The position numbers were made by a program, and so were the translations under genes. A stretch of DNA of 64,000 nucleotides from Pacificitalea manganoxidans (GTDB lineage: Bacteria; Pseudomonadota; Alphaproteobacteria; Rhodobacterales; Rhodobacteraceae): NCBI RefSeq assembly GCF_002504165.1, contig NZ_CP021409.1, positions 1-64,000 of the forward strand. Reading direction: 5' to 3'. Position 1 is the first letter of the stretch; each line of letters begins with the position of its first letter. Positions 26,127-35,374 of this stretch are shown piece after piece. The notes below the pieces were generated by a model, which worked only from the letters and a program-made list of their open reading frames with translations, had not been told where the DNA came from and did no database searches.

Positions 26127-28487
26127 TTACGCGCCGTAGGGCACCCAGATGTTTTTGACCTGCGTGGCCTTGTGCAGGAACCCGCGGCCCTGACCGGCGG
26201 CGGTGGTCCAGTCGCGGGCATCGTCGGCCTCCGCCCACGTCTGCTTGAGGTTCCCGGCGCTGGCGCGTTCGATATCGCGGATGCTGTCGCGCGCCCCGAA
26301 ATACCACAGACCATCCACGCCATCATGGGCGGCCAGCACGCGGGCCAGTTCATCGCGCGGGCCGGTGACGATGTTGACCACGCCCGCAGGCACATCCGAA
26401 GTCTCGAGCACCTGATACAGATCCGTCGCCGCCAGCGGGTGGGTCTGGCTTGGCACCAGCACCACGCGGTTGCCCATCGCGATCGCGGGCAGCATCAGCG
26501 ACACCGCCCCCAGCAGCGGCTGCGCGGTCGGGCAGACCAGCCCCATGACGCCCAGCGGCTCGTGCATGGCGAGGGTGACGAAATCGGTCTTGGTCGCATG
26601 CACCGCGCCGTCGAACTTATCCGCCTGCGCGGCATACCAGAAACAGCGGCGCACGGCGGCGTCGACCTCGGCCTGCGCGTCCTTGCGCGCGGTGCCGAAG
26701 GCTTCCAGCCGGGTGGCGAATTCCTGCGCGCGGGCGGACAGGTTTTCCCCGATGTAATACAGCACCTGCGCCCGGTTATGGCCGGTGGCACCGCCCCATC
26801 CGGTGGCCTTCGTGGCGGCCTCGACTGCGTTGCGAATGTCCTTGCGATTGCCCAGCCCGGCCAGCCCGACCGCGCCCTTGCGACCCTGAACGGCGTAGCT
26901 GTAGCCGCTGTCCGGGCGGGCCTGCTTGCCGCCGACATAGAGCTTCGCGGTGCGGTCGATATCGCTCGCCGTCATGCCGGTAGCGGGCGATGTGTCCAGC
27001 GCGGCGGGCTGCGAACCGGCACCCTTACCCGCAGGCGACGGGGCGCGCAGATAGGCCATCATCCCCTCCCGCCCGCCTTCGCGGCCAAAGCCGCTTTCGC
27101 GGTAGCCGCCAAACCCGGCGCCCGCGTCGAACACGTTGGTGCAGTTGATCCAGACGATGCCGACCTTCACCTTGGCCGCCAGATCGAGACACAGGTTCAC
27201 GTTCTCCGACCAGATGCTCGCCGCCAGCCCGTAACGGCTGTTATTGGCCAAGGCGAGCGCGTCGCTCGGCGTGCGGAAGGTGGTGAGCGTCACCACGGGG
27301 CCAAAGATCTCCTCCACCGACAGCACGCTGGCGGGTTCGACATCCGTGACCAGCGTCGGCGGGTAGAAACAGCCCTCCGCCGGGGCGGCGCCTTGGGTCA
27401 GGGTCACGCCCTCGGCGCGGCCTGCCTCGACCAGCGCGCGAATGCGCTCCAGCTGGGTCGGGTGCACGATGGCGCCGACATCGGTGCATTTGTCCAACGG
27501 ATCGCCGGTCCGCAGCGTTTCCATCCGGGCGCGCAACAGCGCCTCGAACCGGGGCGCGACGGATTCCGCCACCAAGATGCGCGAACCCGCGCAGCAGACC
27601 TGACCTTGGTTGAACCAGATCGCATCCACCACGCCTTCGACCGCCGCGTCCAGATCGGCATCCTCGAACACGATGAACGGCGATTTGCCGCCCAGTTCCA
27701 GCGTCAGCCCCTTGCCGGTGCCCGCCGACTGTTCGCGGATCTTGCGGCCCACGGCGGTGGAGCCGGTGAAGGCCAGCTTATCGATGCCGTCATGCGCCAC
27801 GATCGCCGCGCCGGTTTCGCCATCGCCGGTGACGATGTTGATGACGCCCTTCGGCAGCCCGCATTCCATCGCGATCTCGGCAAAGGCCAGCGCGGTCAGC
27901 GGGGTGTATTCGGCAGGCTTCAGCACCACGGTGTTGCCAGCGGCCAGAGCGGGCGCGATTTTCCACGCCAGCATCAGCAGCGGGAAATTCCACGGAATGA
28001 TCTGACCGCAGACGCCATGCGCGCTGTGGCCGGGCAATTCGTCGTCGAGGATCTCCGCCCAGCCTGCGTGATGGTAGAAATGCCGCGCCACCAGCGGCAC
28101 GTCGATATCGCGGCTTTCGCGGATCGGCTTGCCGCTGTCGAGCGTCTCCAGCACCGCCAGCAGGCGCGCGTGCTGCTGCACATGGCGCGCCAGCGCATAA
28201 AGGTGACGGGCGCGGTCGTGCCCCGACAGCCCGGCCCAGCCCGGCTGTGCGGCGCGCGCGGCGGCGACGGCGGCATCCACATCGGCGGCGCTGCCTTGGC
28301 TGACGCGGGCCAGCACCACATCGCGGGCGGGGTCGCGCACCTCGAACAGGGCGGCGGGCTTGGTCATCGCGCCGTCGATGAAATGGCCGAAGCCGTCTTC
28401 ATGCGCGGCAAGCCACGCGCGGGCGGGACCGGCATCTTCGGGAGCGGGGCCGTAGTCCATGGTGCCGAGGATCTGTGCAATGGTCAT
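26127..28487 (-). CDS. bipartite aldehyde dehydrogenase, second domain without catalytic Cys
   Basis: A 786-residue protein made of two aldehyde dehydrogenase-like domains. The first (about 30-500) is complete: LELGGKSP with the general base Glu, FNQGQVCCAGSR with the nucleophile Cys, and EEIFGPV. The second (about 540-786) keeps the N-terminal NAD-binding part (MHEPLGVMGLVCP) but ends without a Cys loop, reading DWTTAAGQGRGFL there. AAGGAG precedes the ATG at 28487, 11 bp after deoC. Oxidation of acetaldehyde released by DeoC is the natural role. Confidence 0.85.
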   Translation of the reverse strand: MTIAQILGTMDYGPAPEDAGPARAWLAAHEDGFGHFIDGAMTKPAALFEVRDPARDVVLARVSQGSAADVDAAVAAARAAQPGWAGLSGHDRARHLYALARHVQQHARLLAVLETLDSGKPIRESRDIDVPLVARHFYHHAGWAEILDDELPGHSAHGVCGQIIPWNFPLLMLAWKIAPALAAGNTVVLKPAEYTPLTALAFAEIAMECGLPKGVINIVTGDGETGAAIVAHDGIDKLAFTGSTAVGRKIREQSAGTGKGLTLELGGKSPFIVFEDADLDAAVEGVVDAIWFNQGQVCCAGSRILVAESVAPRFEALLRARMETLRTGDPLDKCTDVGAIVHPTQLERIRALVEAGRAEGVTLTQGAAPAEGCFYPPTLVTDVEPASVLSVEEIFGPVVTLTTFRTPSDALALANNSRYGLAASIWSENVNLCLDLAAKVKVGIVWINCTNVFDAGAGFGGYRESGFGREGGREGMMAYLRAPSPAGKGAGSQPAALDTSPATGMTASDIDRTAKLYVGGKQARPDSGYSYAVQGRKGAVGLAGLGNRKDIRNAVEAATKATGWGGATGHNRAQVLYYIGENLSARAQEFATRLEAFGTARKDAQAEVDAAVRRCFWYAAQADKFDGAVHATKTDFVTLAMHEPLGVMGLVCPTAQPLLGAVSLMLPAIAMGNRVVLVPSQTHPLAATDLYQVLETSDVPAGVVNIVTGPRDELARVLAAHDGVDGLWYFGARDSIRDIERASAGNLKQTWAEADDARDWTTAAGQGRGFLHKATQVKNIWVPYGA

Positions 28488-28498
28488 CTGGTAACTCC

Positions 28499-29518
28499 TT
28501 AGGCAAGCGCATGGCGCGAGGACGCGGCGTAGCGGCCGGTGACGTGGTGATCGAGCTGCCGTTCGATATCGGCCAGCATCGAGGAGGCGCCGAAGCGGAA
28601 CAGATCGGGGTTCAGCCAATCACGGCCCAGTTCCTCTTTCATCAGCACCTGCCACGCGATCGCCTCCTTGGCGTGCTTCATCCCGCCCGCGGGTTTGAAG
28701 CCGATGCGATGGCCGGTGATCTGCCCGTAATCGCGCAGCGCCCGCAGCATGGTCAGACTGACCGGCAGCGTGGCGTTGACGCCTTCCTTACCGGTCGAGG
28801 TCTTGATGAAATCCGCGCCCGCCTGCATCGCCACCATCGAGGCGGCATAGACATTGGACAGGGTTTCCAATTCGCCGGTGGCAAGGATCGCTTTCATATG
28901 CGCGGCACCGCAGGCCTCGCGCATGGCGGCGATCTCGTCATGCAGCGCCTGCCAGTTGCGGGTCAGGGCCAGTTCGCGGCTGATGACGATGTCGATCTCC
29001 TGCGCGCCTTCGGCCACCGCCCAGCGGATTTCCTCCAGCCGCAGATGCAGCGGCATCAGCCCGGCGGGGAAGCCGGTCGCGACCGACGCCACCGGGATGC
29101 CGGAGCCGTCCAGCGCGGCGACGGCATGGCCCACCATCGTCGGATAGACGCAGACCGCGCCGACCTGCACGCCCTGATCGCGCAGGCCCAGCCCGTCGAG
29201 GATATGCCCCGCCAGCGGCTGCCGCGCCTTGGCACAAAGCCGCCGCACCCGCGCGCGGGTGTCGTCGCCCGCCAGCGTCGTCAGATCGATGCAGCGGATC
29301 GCGTTGACCAGCCATGCGGCTTGGTAGTCCTTCTTGACGCTGCGCCGCCCGGCCAGCGTCGCGCAGCGCCGTTCGGCGGCGGAGCGGTTGACGCTGTGGC
29401 CCTCGAACATCGCGGTATCGAGCGGCATCACCGGGTTGCGGTGCGGCTCATCGGGGGTGCTCAACGCGGGCACCTGCGCGGCCTCCAGCCCGGTCTTGAG
29501 ATCAGTCTTCGTCGTCAT
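28499..29518 (-). CDS. deoC: deoxyribose-phosphate aldolase
   Basis: A 339-residue DeoC that splits 2-deoxyribose 5-phosphate into glyceraldehyde 3-phosphate and acetaldehyde. Schiff-base Lys lies in ADFIKTSTGK, the second active-site Lys in IGFKPAGGMK, and the phosphate-site and IDIVIS strands are present. It is longer than the about 260-residue E. coli enzyme by an N-terminal extension of roughly 70 residues. It sits in an operon with a sugar kinase, mutarotase-like protein and aldehyde dehydrogenase, which together form a complete deoxyribose route. Confidence 0.92.
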   Translation of the reverse strand: MTTKTDLKTGLEAAQVPALSTPDEPHRNPVMPLDTAMFEGHSVNRSAAERRCATLAGRRSVKKDYQAAWLVNAIRCIDLTTLAGDDTRARVRRLCAKARQPLAGHILDGLGLRDQGVQVGAVCVYPTMVGHAVAALDGSGIPVASVATGFPAGLMPLHLRLEEIRWAVAEGAQEIDIVISRELALTRNWQALHDEIAAMREACGAAHMKAILATGELETLSNVYAASMVAMQAGADFIKTSTGKEGVNATLPVSLTMLRALRDYGQITGHRIGFKPAGGMKHAKEAIAWQVLMKEELGRDWLNPDLFRFGASSMLADIERQLDHHVTGRYAASSRHALA

Positions 29519-29642
29519 TGCGTATCTCCTTGGTCAGGAAGCGCGGCGGGCACGGCATCTCCGGTCCGGGGCCGTGTGGCTCCGGTCGGGGACCGCTCTC
29601 GGCGCGGCGAATAAGGGGGGTGCGGGGGACCGGCCCCCGAAC

Positions 29643-29658
29643 CTTACCCGCGGGTAAG
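29643..29658. other. distal parS-like palindrome (CTTACCCGCGGGTAAG)
   Basis: Perfect 16-bp palindrome in the 156-bp gap between the sugar kinase and deoC. It matches the CTTACCC-NN-GGGTAAG sites around parAB, but with centre CG. A degenerate copy, CTTACCCAGGGG (29674-29685), overlaps the kinase stop 15 bp away, as also happens beside the parB 3' site. A 6-bp GC hairpin precedes it at 29623-29639. Likely a ParB-binding site far from the par locus. Confidence 0.65.
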
Positions 29659-29674
29659 CTCGCGCCGGGCGACC

Positions 29675-30610
29675 TTACCCAGGGGCGAAAGCAGAGAAAT
29701 CCTCCGCGGTGGCATAGCTTGACTGGGTGCCGCGCCGGGTGATCGACAGCGCGGCGAAACGGGCGGCCTGCTCCAGCGCCTGCGCCGGATCGGCCCCAGT
29801 GCCAAGGAAATGCGCAAAGCTGCCGATGAACGCATCCCCGGCCCCGGTGGTATCGACGGGCGTGACCCGCACGGGTGCGATCTCGGTCACCGCATCGGCC
29901 GTGATCCAGCGCGCCCCCCGGCCCCCCAGCGTCACCACCACGTTGCCGATGCCACGGGCGATCAGGCTGCGCGCGGCCTCCGTCACCTCGGCATCGGTGC
30001 CGGTGGGCAGACCCGACAGCAGCGCCAGTTCGCTTTCATTGGGGCAGAACCAATCGAGCCCGGCCAGACGCGCCACATCCAGATCGCGCCGCGCGGGGGC
30101 GGGGTTCAGGATCGTGGCGATACCTTCGCGCGCGCCAAAGGCCACGGCGTGATAGACCGTCTCAGGCTCCACCTCCAATTGCAGCAAAATGGCACTGGTG
30201 CCGCGCAGCGCCTCGGCGGCCTTGTCGATGTCATCGGGGCCCAGATCGGCATTGGCGCCCTTTACGATCAGGATCGCGTTTTCACCGTCCTTCTCGACAA
30301 AGATCGGCGCGACGCCGGAGGCCTTGCCCGGCACCTGCCGCACATGGGTCGTGTCGATGCCGTTGCGCGCAAGGTTGTCGATCACCTGCGGCCCGAACGC
30401 ATCGTCGCCCACGCAGGTGACCATCATCACCTTTGAGCCCAGACGCGCGGCGGCGACCGCCTGATTGGCGCCCTTGCCGCCGAAGCCCATCGCGAAATCC
30501 GGCGCTTCGACGGTTTCACCCCGGTCGGGCATCCGGTCGATATAGGTGATGAGGTCCATCATGTTGGACCCGATGACCGCGATATTGGCCGGTTGAGATG
30601 CGTCAGCCAT
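29675..30610 (-). CDS. PfkB-family sugar kinase (ribokinase/deoxyribokinase-like)
   Basis: A 311-residue PfkB kinase with the family N-terminal GGKGANQA motif and the C-terminal DTTGAGDAF motif carrying the catalytic Asp and anion hole. Ribokinase is the closest named type. With deoC and a mutarotase-like gene beside it, phosphorylation of 2-deoxyribose at O5 is more likely than of ribose. The ATG at 30610 overlaps the upstream gene by 8 bp. The next gene, deoC, starts 156 bp downstream after the parS-like site. Confidence 0.87.
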   Translation of the reverse strand: MADASQPANIAVIGSNMMDLITYIDRMPDRGETVEAPDFAMGFGGKGANQAVAAARLGSKVMMVTCVGDDAFGPQVIDNLARNGIDTTHVRQVPGKASGVAPIFVEKDGENAILIVKGANADLGPDDIDKAAEALRGTSAILLQLEVEPETVYHAVAFGAREGIATILNPAPARRDLDVARLAGLDWFCPNESELALLSGLPTGTDAEVTEAARSLIARGIGNVVVTLGGRGARWITADAVTEIAPVRVTPVDTTGAGDAFIGSFAHFLGTGADPAQALEQAARFAALSITRRGTQSSYATAEDFSAFAPG

Positions 30611-31703
30611 CGGAGGCGTCCTCCTCATTCAGGGTGGCGATCGCGCGGCCAAGGGCGGCGGTTTCCGCCTGTCCCGCATAGCCAAAGCGCGTGGTGAAAC
30701 GGGCGGTCGCGCCGGGCGCGACGCTGCGCAGATTGCCCTTGGCCTGCTCAGCCGTGTAGCCCTCCGGCTCGCAGGTGGAGGGCAGCGCGAAAGCGGCGAC
30801 GCTGGCATCCTCGCCATTCAGAATCCAGCGCACCAGATGGCCGAATTCCTCCGGCTTCCATGTCATGACGAACCCGTCGCCCTGTGGCCGCTCCAGCAGC
30901 GCGTGACTGTCGCCGCGCGCATCGCAGGCGGGGCTGTCGATATAGAGCACCTGTTCGGGGTTCCAGCGATCCGGCTGCACCAGCGTGGCGCTTTCGCGCG
31001 GATCGTCGGCCAGCCGGTCGAGAAAGGCGCGGTAGCTGGCGGTCGGCTGCACATGCGCCGGGATCTCATGGCGCACGCGGGTCCGCTCCGGCGTATAGGG
31101 CGCGGCCTGATGGATGCGCCCGTCGGCCACGAAGGCGAAATTGACATGGCACATATACATCAGATCCATCGGCAGTGCGGAGCGGTTTTCGACCTCCATC
31201 CCCATTTCGATCCGGGTGTCGTGGCGCAGCACGATCGAGGGCCGCGCGCGGTAATGCGGCCCGAAGCCGCGGATGTAATCGACATGCCCGCCCAGCCGCA
31301 GCAGCGCGCCGTCGGCATCCTCGCCGATCTCCAGCCATGCGGCGTCCATCGTGGCGCAGGCCATTTCGCCATGCAGGGGATGATCGTCCTCGGGGCCGGG
31401 GCAGCCATTGCGCAGCAGCCCGCTATGGAAGGCCAGACAGCCATAGGTTTCGACGATGCTCTGCGCCGGGCGCGGCTCGGCAAACGCGCTGTCCATGGTC
31501 AGCCGCACCCCGTCAAAGGTCGCGTCCCACAGCATCTGGCCCATATAGGGCAGCATCACCACCCGCCCGCGCGGGGTGTCGACGGCCAGCATCTCGACGC
31601 CGAGCGCATTGCGCCATGCCGTCGCGGTAAAGCCAGCGCCGCGCGCCACCTCGGTTTCCGCGTCGGTGAAGCGGCTGCGGGGAAGGGGAACGTGCACGAT
31701 CAT
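30603..31703 (-). CDS. aldose 1-epimerase-like protein (DUF4432 type)
   Basis: A 366-residue protein with the beta-sandwich look of galactose mutarotases, in the group annotated as DUF4432/aldose epimerase family. Visible are histidines in HSGLLRNG, PLHGEMA and YMCHVNF and a C-terminal EPEGYTAEQ. It likely interconverts anomers of the imported sugar before phosphorylation. ATG 31703 follows the permease stop by one base. Identification rests on general resemblance and context. Confidence 0.7.
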   Translation of the reverse strand: MIVHVPLPRSRFTDAETEVARGAGFTATAWRNALGVEMLAVDTPRGRVVMLPYMGQMLWDATFDGVRLTMDSAFAEPRPAQSIVETYGCLAFHSGLLRNGCPGPEDDHPLHGEMACATMDAAWLEIGEDADGALLRLGGHVDYIRGFGPHYRARPSIVLRHDTRIEMGMEVENRSALPMDLMYMCHVNFAFVADGRIHQAAPYTPERTRVRHEIPAHVQPTASYRAFLDRLADDPRESATLVQPDRWNPEQVLYIDSPACDARGDSHALLERPQGDGFVMTWKPEEFGHLVRWILNGEDASVAAFALPSTCEPEGYTAEQAKGNLRSVAPGATARFTTRFGYAGQAETAALGRAIATLNEEDASDG

Positions 31704-31704
31704 G

Positions 31705-32727
31705 TCACGCCCTCCGATGCCGGCGCCATGAATTGAGCGCGATGACAAGGATCAGGAACCCGCCCCAAACGAAATCGATCAGGTGGTTGGACAGGCGCAT
31801 CATCTGGAAGCCCGACGACAGCAGCGTCAGCGAAATCAGCGCCAGCGCCACCCCGATGACATTGCCGCGCCCGCCTGCCGGATTGGTCCCGCCCAGCACC
31901 GCGATTAACACCGCCTGCAACAGGTAGGACGAGCCATAGTCAGACTTGGCCGCGTTGGTCCGCGCCGACAGCAAGATCCCCGCCATCGCTGCCAGACCGC
32001 CGGTCAGCATGTAGGACCAGACGATCATCTGCCCCCGGCGCACCCCGGCGTAAACGGCGGCTTTCGGATTGGTGCCGATCATCTTGAGCCGCAGGCCGAA
32101 CGATGTCCGCGCCAGCAGCAGCGACAGGCCGACGCAGATCACCACAAACAGCAGCAGCGGCACAGGCAGGCCCGCGATCTTGCCGTTGCCGATGGCGTTC
32201 CAGCCCGCCGGGAACCCGACGATGGCCGGCCCCCCCGTCAGCACCAGACACAGCCCGATGAACACCTGCCCCGTGCCCAGCGTCGCCAGAATGGGGGTGA
32301 TTTTCAGCACTGAGATCAGGAACCCGTTGAGCAGCCCGGCGAGAAGCCCGACCACCAGCGCCGCGCAGACGCCAAGCGCCACCGGCCCCAGCCCCAGCAC
32401 GGAGGAGCCGTTTTCCCCCGCCATCATGCCAAACAGCGTGCCCGCTGTGATCCCGGCAAGGTTCGCGACGCCCACGATGGACAGATCGATGCCGCCAGTC
32501 AGCATCGCGATCATCATCGCAATCGACAGGATGCCCAGTTCGGGCATGAAAAACGCCATCGACTCGAAATTGTAGGATGACAGGAACATGTTCGGGCGCA
32601 TCGCCGTCATCGCTACCAGCACCACGATGCAGATAGCCCCAAGCAGCAGGTTCGTGCGCGCCGTCTCGTCCGACAGCATCCCCGACAGGATCGAGCCGCG
32701 CGGCTCGGACTTCGTCTGGCTAGTCAT
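31705..32727 (-). CDS. sugar ABC importer permease (RbsC-like) 2
   Basis: A 340-residue permease of the ribose/AI-2 class with about ten hydrophobic segments. LTGGIDLSIV, GRGNVIGVALA and GGTNPAGG are the family hallmarks. GAGGGGG precedes the ATG at 32727. It pairs with the permease upstream, so the importer uses a heterodimeric channel with the tandem ATPase and binding protein. Confidence 0.88.
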   Translation of the reverse strand: MTSQTKSEPRGSILSGMLSDETARTNLLLGAICIVVLVAMTAMRPNMFLSSYNFESMAFFMPELGILSIAMMIAMLTGGIDLSIVGVANLAGITAGTLFGMMAGENGSSVLGLGPVALGVCAALVVGLLAGLLNGFLISVLKITPILATLGTGQVFIGLCLVLTGGPAIVGFPAGWNAIGNGKIAGLPVPLLLFVVICVGLSLLLARTSFGLRLKMIGTNPKAAVYAGVRRGQMIVWSYMLTGGLAAMAGILLSARTNAAKSDYGSSYLLQAVLIAVLGGTNPAGGRGNVIGVALALISLTLLSSGFQMMRLSNHLIDFVWGGFLILVIALNSWRRHRRA

Positions 32728-32738
32728 GGTCTGCCCCC

Positions 32739-33716
32739 TCATACCAGCGCGCGGCGGTCGCGCAGCGCGGTCACGGTCACGGCCGCGATGAGCATGCCGC
32801 CCACGACCACCCGTTGCCATGTCGTGTCGATCCCCATCAGGATCAGCGAATTCTGGATCATCACCAGGATGAAGACCCCCAGAACGGTGCCCAGCACGGT
32901 GCCGCGCCCGCCAAAGATCGACGCGCCGCCCAGCACCACAGCCGCGATCACGTCAAGCTCCAGCCCGACGAAATCCCGTGGGTTGGCCAGCCAGATCATC
33001 GACGAATGCAGCAGCCCCGAGAACCCCGCCAGCGCGCCTGCGGTGACGTAGACAAAGATCATCGTCCGCCCGGTGGAGAAGCCCACGCGCTTGGCCGCTT
33101 CGGGATCGGCGCCGTAGGCATAGACCGAACGCCCGATCATCGTGTGTTTCAGCACCAGATGCAGCAGCAGCGCCAGCCCCAGATAGACCGCCACCATCGC
33201 GGTCAGCCCGTAGGTGGAGCCGTTCGCCCGCTCCAGCACCAGCAGATCGGTTTTGCCAAACTCGATCAGCGCGGTGGGCATCTTGTTGATGTTCACATTG
33301 GAGGTGCCGACGAGGCCCAGAACCAGACCGCGCACGACGGACGCGGTGCCCAATGTCACGATGAGCGGTATCATTGAAAACCGGTGGATGATGCCCGCGT
33401 TCATCAGGCCCAGCAGGCCGCCGATCAGCGTCGCCGACATGAACGGCAGGATGACGCCGTTATAGTCCAGCGCGACCATCACCTTGACCACCAGATACAT
33501 GCCCGCCACCGCGAAGGCGGTGAACGACACGTCGATCCCGCCGGAGATCATCACCAGCAGCACGCCAAGCGCCATGATGCCGATCACCACGTTGGATTTC
33601 AGCAGGCTGAACAGGTTCGACATCTGCCAGAAGGCCGGATTGACCAGACCGATCAGCACCATCGCCACGGCGAGGATGCCCAGAATGATCGCGTCCGAAC
33701 TGCGCAGGAAACTCAT
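32739..33716 (-). CDS. sugar ABC importer permease (RbsC-like) 1
   Basis: A 325-residue RbsC-class permease with about ten hydrophobic segments, [11 protein letters not shown] and [15 protein letters not shown]. The ATG at 33716 overlaps the ATPase stop in an ATGA. An in-frame extension to 33818 runs backwards into the ATPase gene and is unlikely. Confidence 0.88.
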   Translation of the reverse strand: MSFLRSSDAIILGILAVAMVLIGLVNPAFWQMSNLFSLLKSNVVIGIMALGVLLVMISGGIDVSFTAFAVAGMYLVVKVMVALDYNGVILPFMSATLIGGLLGLMNAGIIHRFSMIPLIVTLGTASVVRGLVLGLVGTSNVNINKMPTALIEFGKTDLLVLERANGSTYGLTAMVAVYLGLALLLHLVLKHTMIGRSVYAYGADPEAAKRVGFSTGRTMIFVYVTAGALAGFSGLLHSSMIWLANPRDFVGLELDVIAAVVLGGASIFGGRGTVLGTVLGVFILVMIQNSLILMGIDTTWQRVVVGGMLIAAVTVTALRDRRALV

Positions 33717-35227
33717 GCCGGTTCTCCCAGTGTCTCTTTCGACAGCGCCGCGTCGAGCGCCTCTTCGGTCAGGGCCGCGCCCGACAGCTCGCCGGTGATG
33801 CGCCCCTCGCGCATGCACAGCACGCGGTTACAGTTGGCGGCCAGCTCCGGCATGTCGTCGGAGATCATCAGCACCGCCAGATCGTTCTTGCGGGTCAGAT
33901 CCTGAATGATGCCGTGGATCTGCTCCTTCGAGCCGACATCGACGCCCACGGTGGGCCCGTTCAGGATCAGCACTTTTGCATCCGTCATCAGCCAGCGCCC
34001 GATCATCACGCGCTGCGCGTTGCCGCCCGACAGGGTGCCCACAGGCGCGTCGATGCCGGGGGCGGAGATGGCCATTTCCTTGAACATCTTGCGGGTTTCG
34101 GCGGCGGCCTTGTCGGAATTCAGCCACAGCCGCGGCGCAAAGCGCGCCAGCGACGAGACGATGGAATTGTCCCGGATGGAGCGGGTCAGGAACAGACCTT
34201 CCGACAGCCGGTCTTCGGGCACATAGGCCAGTCCGGCGGCGATGGCATCGGGGACCGAGGCCGGGGCGATTGGCTGGCCATCGACCAGCATTTCGCCGGT
34301 CATGTCCTGCCGCAGCCCGAAAATCGCCTGCGCGATGGCCTTGCGCCCGGCGCCGATCAGGCCCGACAGGCCCACGATCTCGCCCGGCATCAGGGTCAGG
34401 TTGATGTCTTGCGCCTTATCCCCGACCGCGACGTTGCGCAGCTCCAACCGGGGGGTTTTGCCGGTGGTGTGGGGCGCGGCGAACCGGCCCTGATGCAGAT
34501 CGCGGCCCGTCATGGCGCGGGTGATGGCGCGTTCGTCAAACTCGGAAATCGGGCCTTCGGTGACCTTCTTGCCATTGCGGAACACCGTCAGGTGCTCGGA
34601 AATTTCCAGCATTTCGCGCATCTTATGGCTGACGAACAGCGTTGCGATGCCTTGGTCCTGCAGGTCGCGCACGATGCGGAACAGGCGTTCCACCTCGCGG
34701 CCCGTCAGGGTCGTCGTCGGCTCATCCATGATGATCAGCCGCGCATCGGCCAGCATGGCGCGGGCGATCGCCACGATCTGCCGCCCCGCTGCGGGCAGGG
34801 TTTCGACCGTCGCGTCCAGATCCAGTTTCACATCGAGCCGCGCCAGCACCTCGCGCGCCATTTTGCGCGCCCGGCGCCAATCGACGCGCTGGCGGCCTTC
34901 GCGCAGGAACGAATTGAGCGCGAGGTTTTCCACGACCGTCAGCGTCGGGAACAGCGAAAAATCCTGATAGATCACCTGCACGCCATGCGCGATGGAGGTG
35001 GCGGGATCGAGCTTACCCACCGGTTTGCCGTCGATCAGGATTTCGCCCTCGTCGGGCTGATAGACCCCGGAGACGATCTTGATGAGCGTCGATTTGCCGG
35101 AGCCGTTTTCACCGGCAAGGCAATGGATGCGCGCGGTGTCGAGCGTCAGCGACACGTCGTCCAGCGCCCGCACACCGCCAAATCGTTTGGATACGTTGCG
35201 AAGCTCGATCAAAGGAGCGGATGGCAT
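33713..35227 (-). CDS. sugar ABC importer tandem ATPase (RbsA-like)
   Basis: A 504-residue protein with two nucleotide-binding domains. The first has Walker [11 protein letters not shown]. The second has the usual weakened Walker A of this family ([12 protein letters not shown]) and a good signature [10 protein letters not shown]. It powers the two RbsC-like permeases. The gene follows the binding-protein gene after a 147-bp gap holding two hairpins. Confidence 0.9.
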   Translation of the reverse strand: MPSAPLIELRNVSKRFGGVRALDDVSLTLDTARIHCLAGENGSGKSTLIKIVSGVYQPDEGEILIDGKPVGKLDPATSIAHGVQVIYQDFSLFPTLTVVENLALNSFLREGRQRVDWRRARKMAREVLARLDVKLDLDATVETLPAAGRQIVAIARAMLADARLIIMDEPTTTLTGREVERLFRIVRDLQDQGIATLFVSHKMREMLEISEHLTVFRNGKKVTEGPISEFDERAITRAMTGRDLHQGRFAAPHTTGKTPRLELRNVAVGDKAQDINLTLMPGEIVGLSGLIGAGRKAIAQAIFGLRQDMTGEMLVDGQPIAPASVPDAIAAGLAYVPEDRLSEGLFLTRSIRDNSIVSSLARFAPRLWLNSDKAAAETRKMFKEMAISAPGIDAPVGTLSGGNAQRVMIGRWLMTDAKVLILNGPTVGVDVGSKEQIHGIIQDLTRKNDLAVLMISDDMPELAANCNRVLCMREGRITGELSGAALTEEALDAALSKETLGEPA

Positions 35228-35301
35228 GGAAATCTCCTGTCAGGCCGTTTTGCAGGCGCACAGACCCAAAGGCCGGACCAGCGGCAATACGGGGGGAGGC
35301 A

Positions 35302-35349
35302 CCCCGGACGGGCCGGGGGTAGGATGGCGCAGCAGCCGCCGCGCCATCC
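35302..35349 (-). other. two intercistronic hairpins after the sugar-binding-protein gene
   Basis: On the minus strand, the stem formed by GGATGGCGC / GCGCCATCC (35322-35330 and 35341-35349, 10-base loop) comes first after the binding-protein stop, 25 bp away. A second stem CCCCGG / CCGGGG (35302-35318) follows. No T-tract. Confidence 0.7.
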
Positions 35350-35374
35350 GTCGGACTTGAACCCTGAACCGGGA

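Noticed and set aside
24852-28502. Open frame of 1216 codons on the plus strand
   Set aside because: It lies over the TRAP permease in another frame and over the bipartite aldehyde dehydrogenase antisense. Its translation is Arg/Gly/His-rich with no domain, as expected of high-GC shadow frames.
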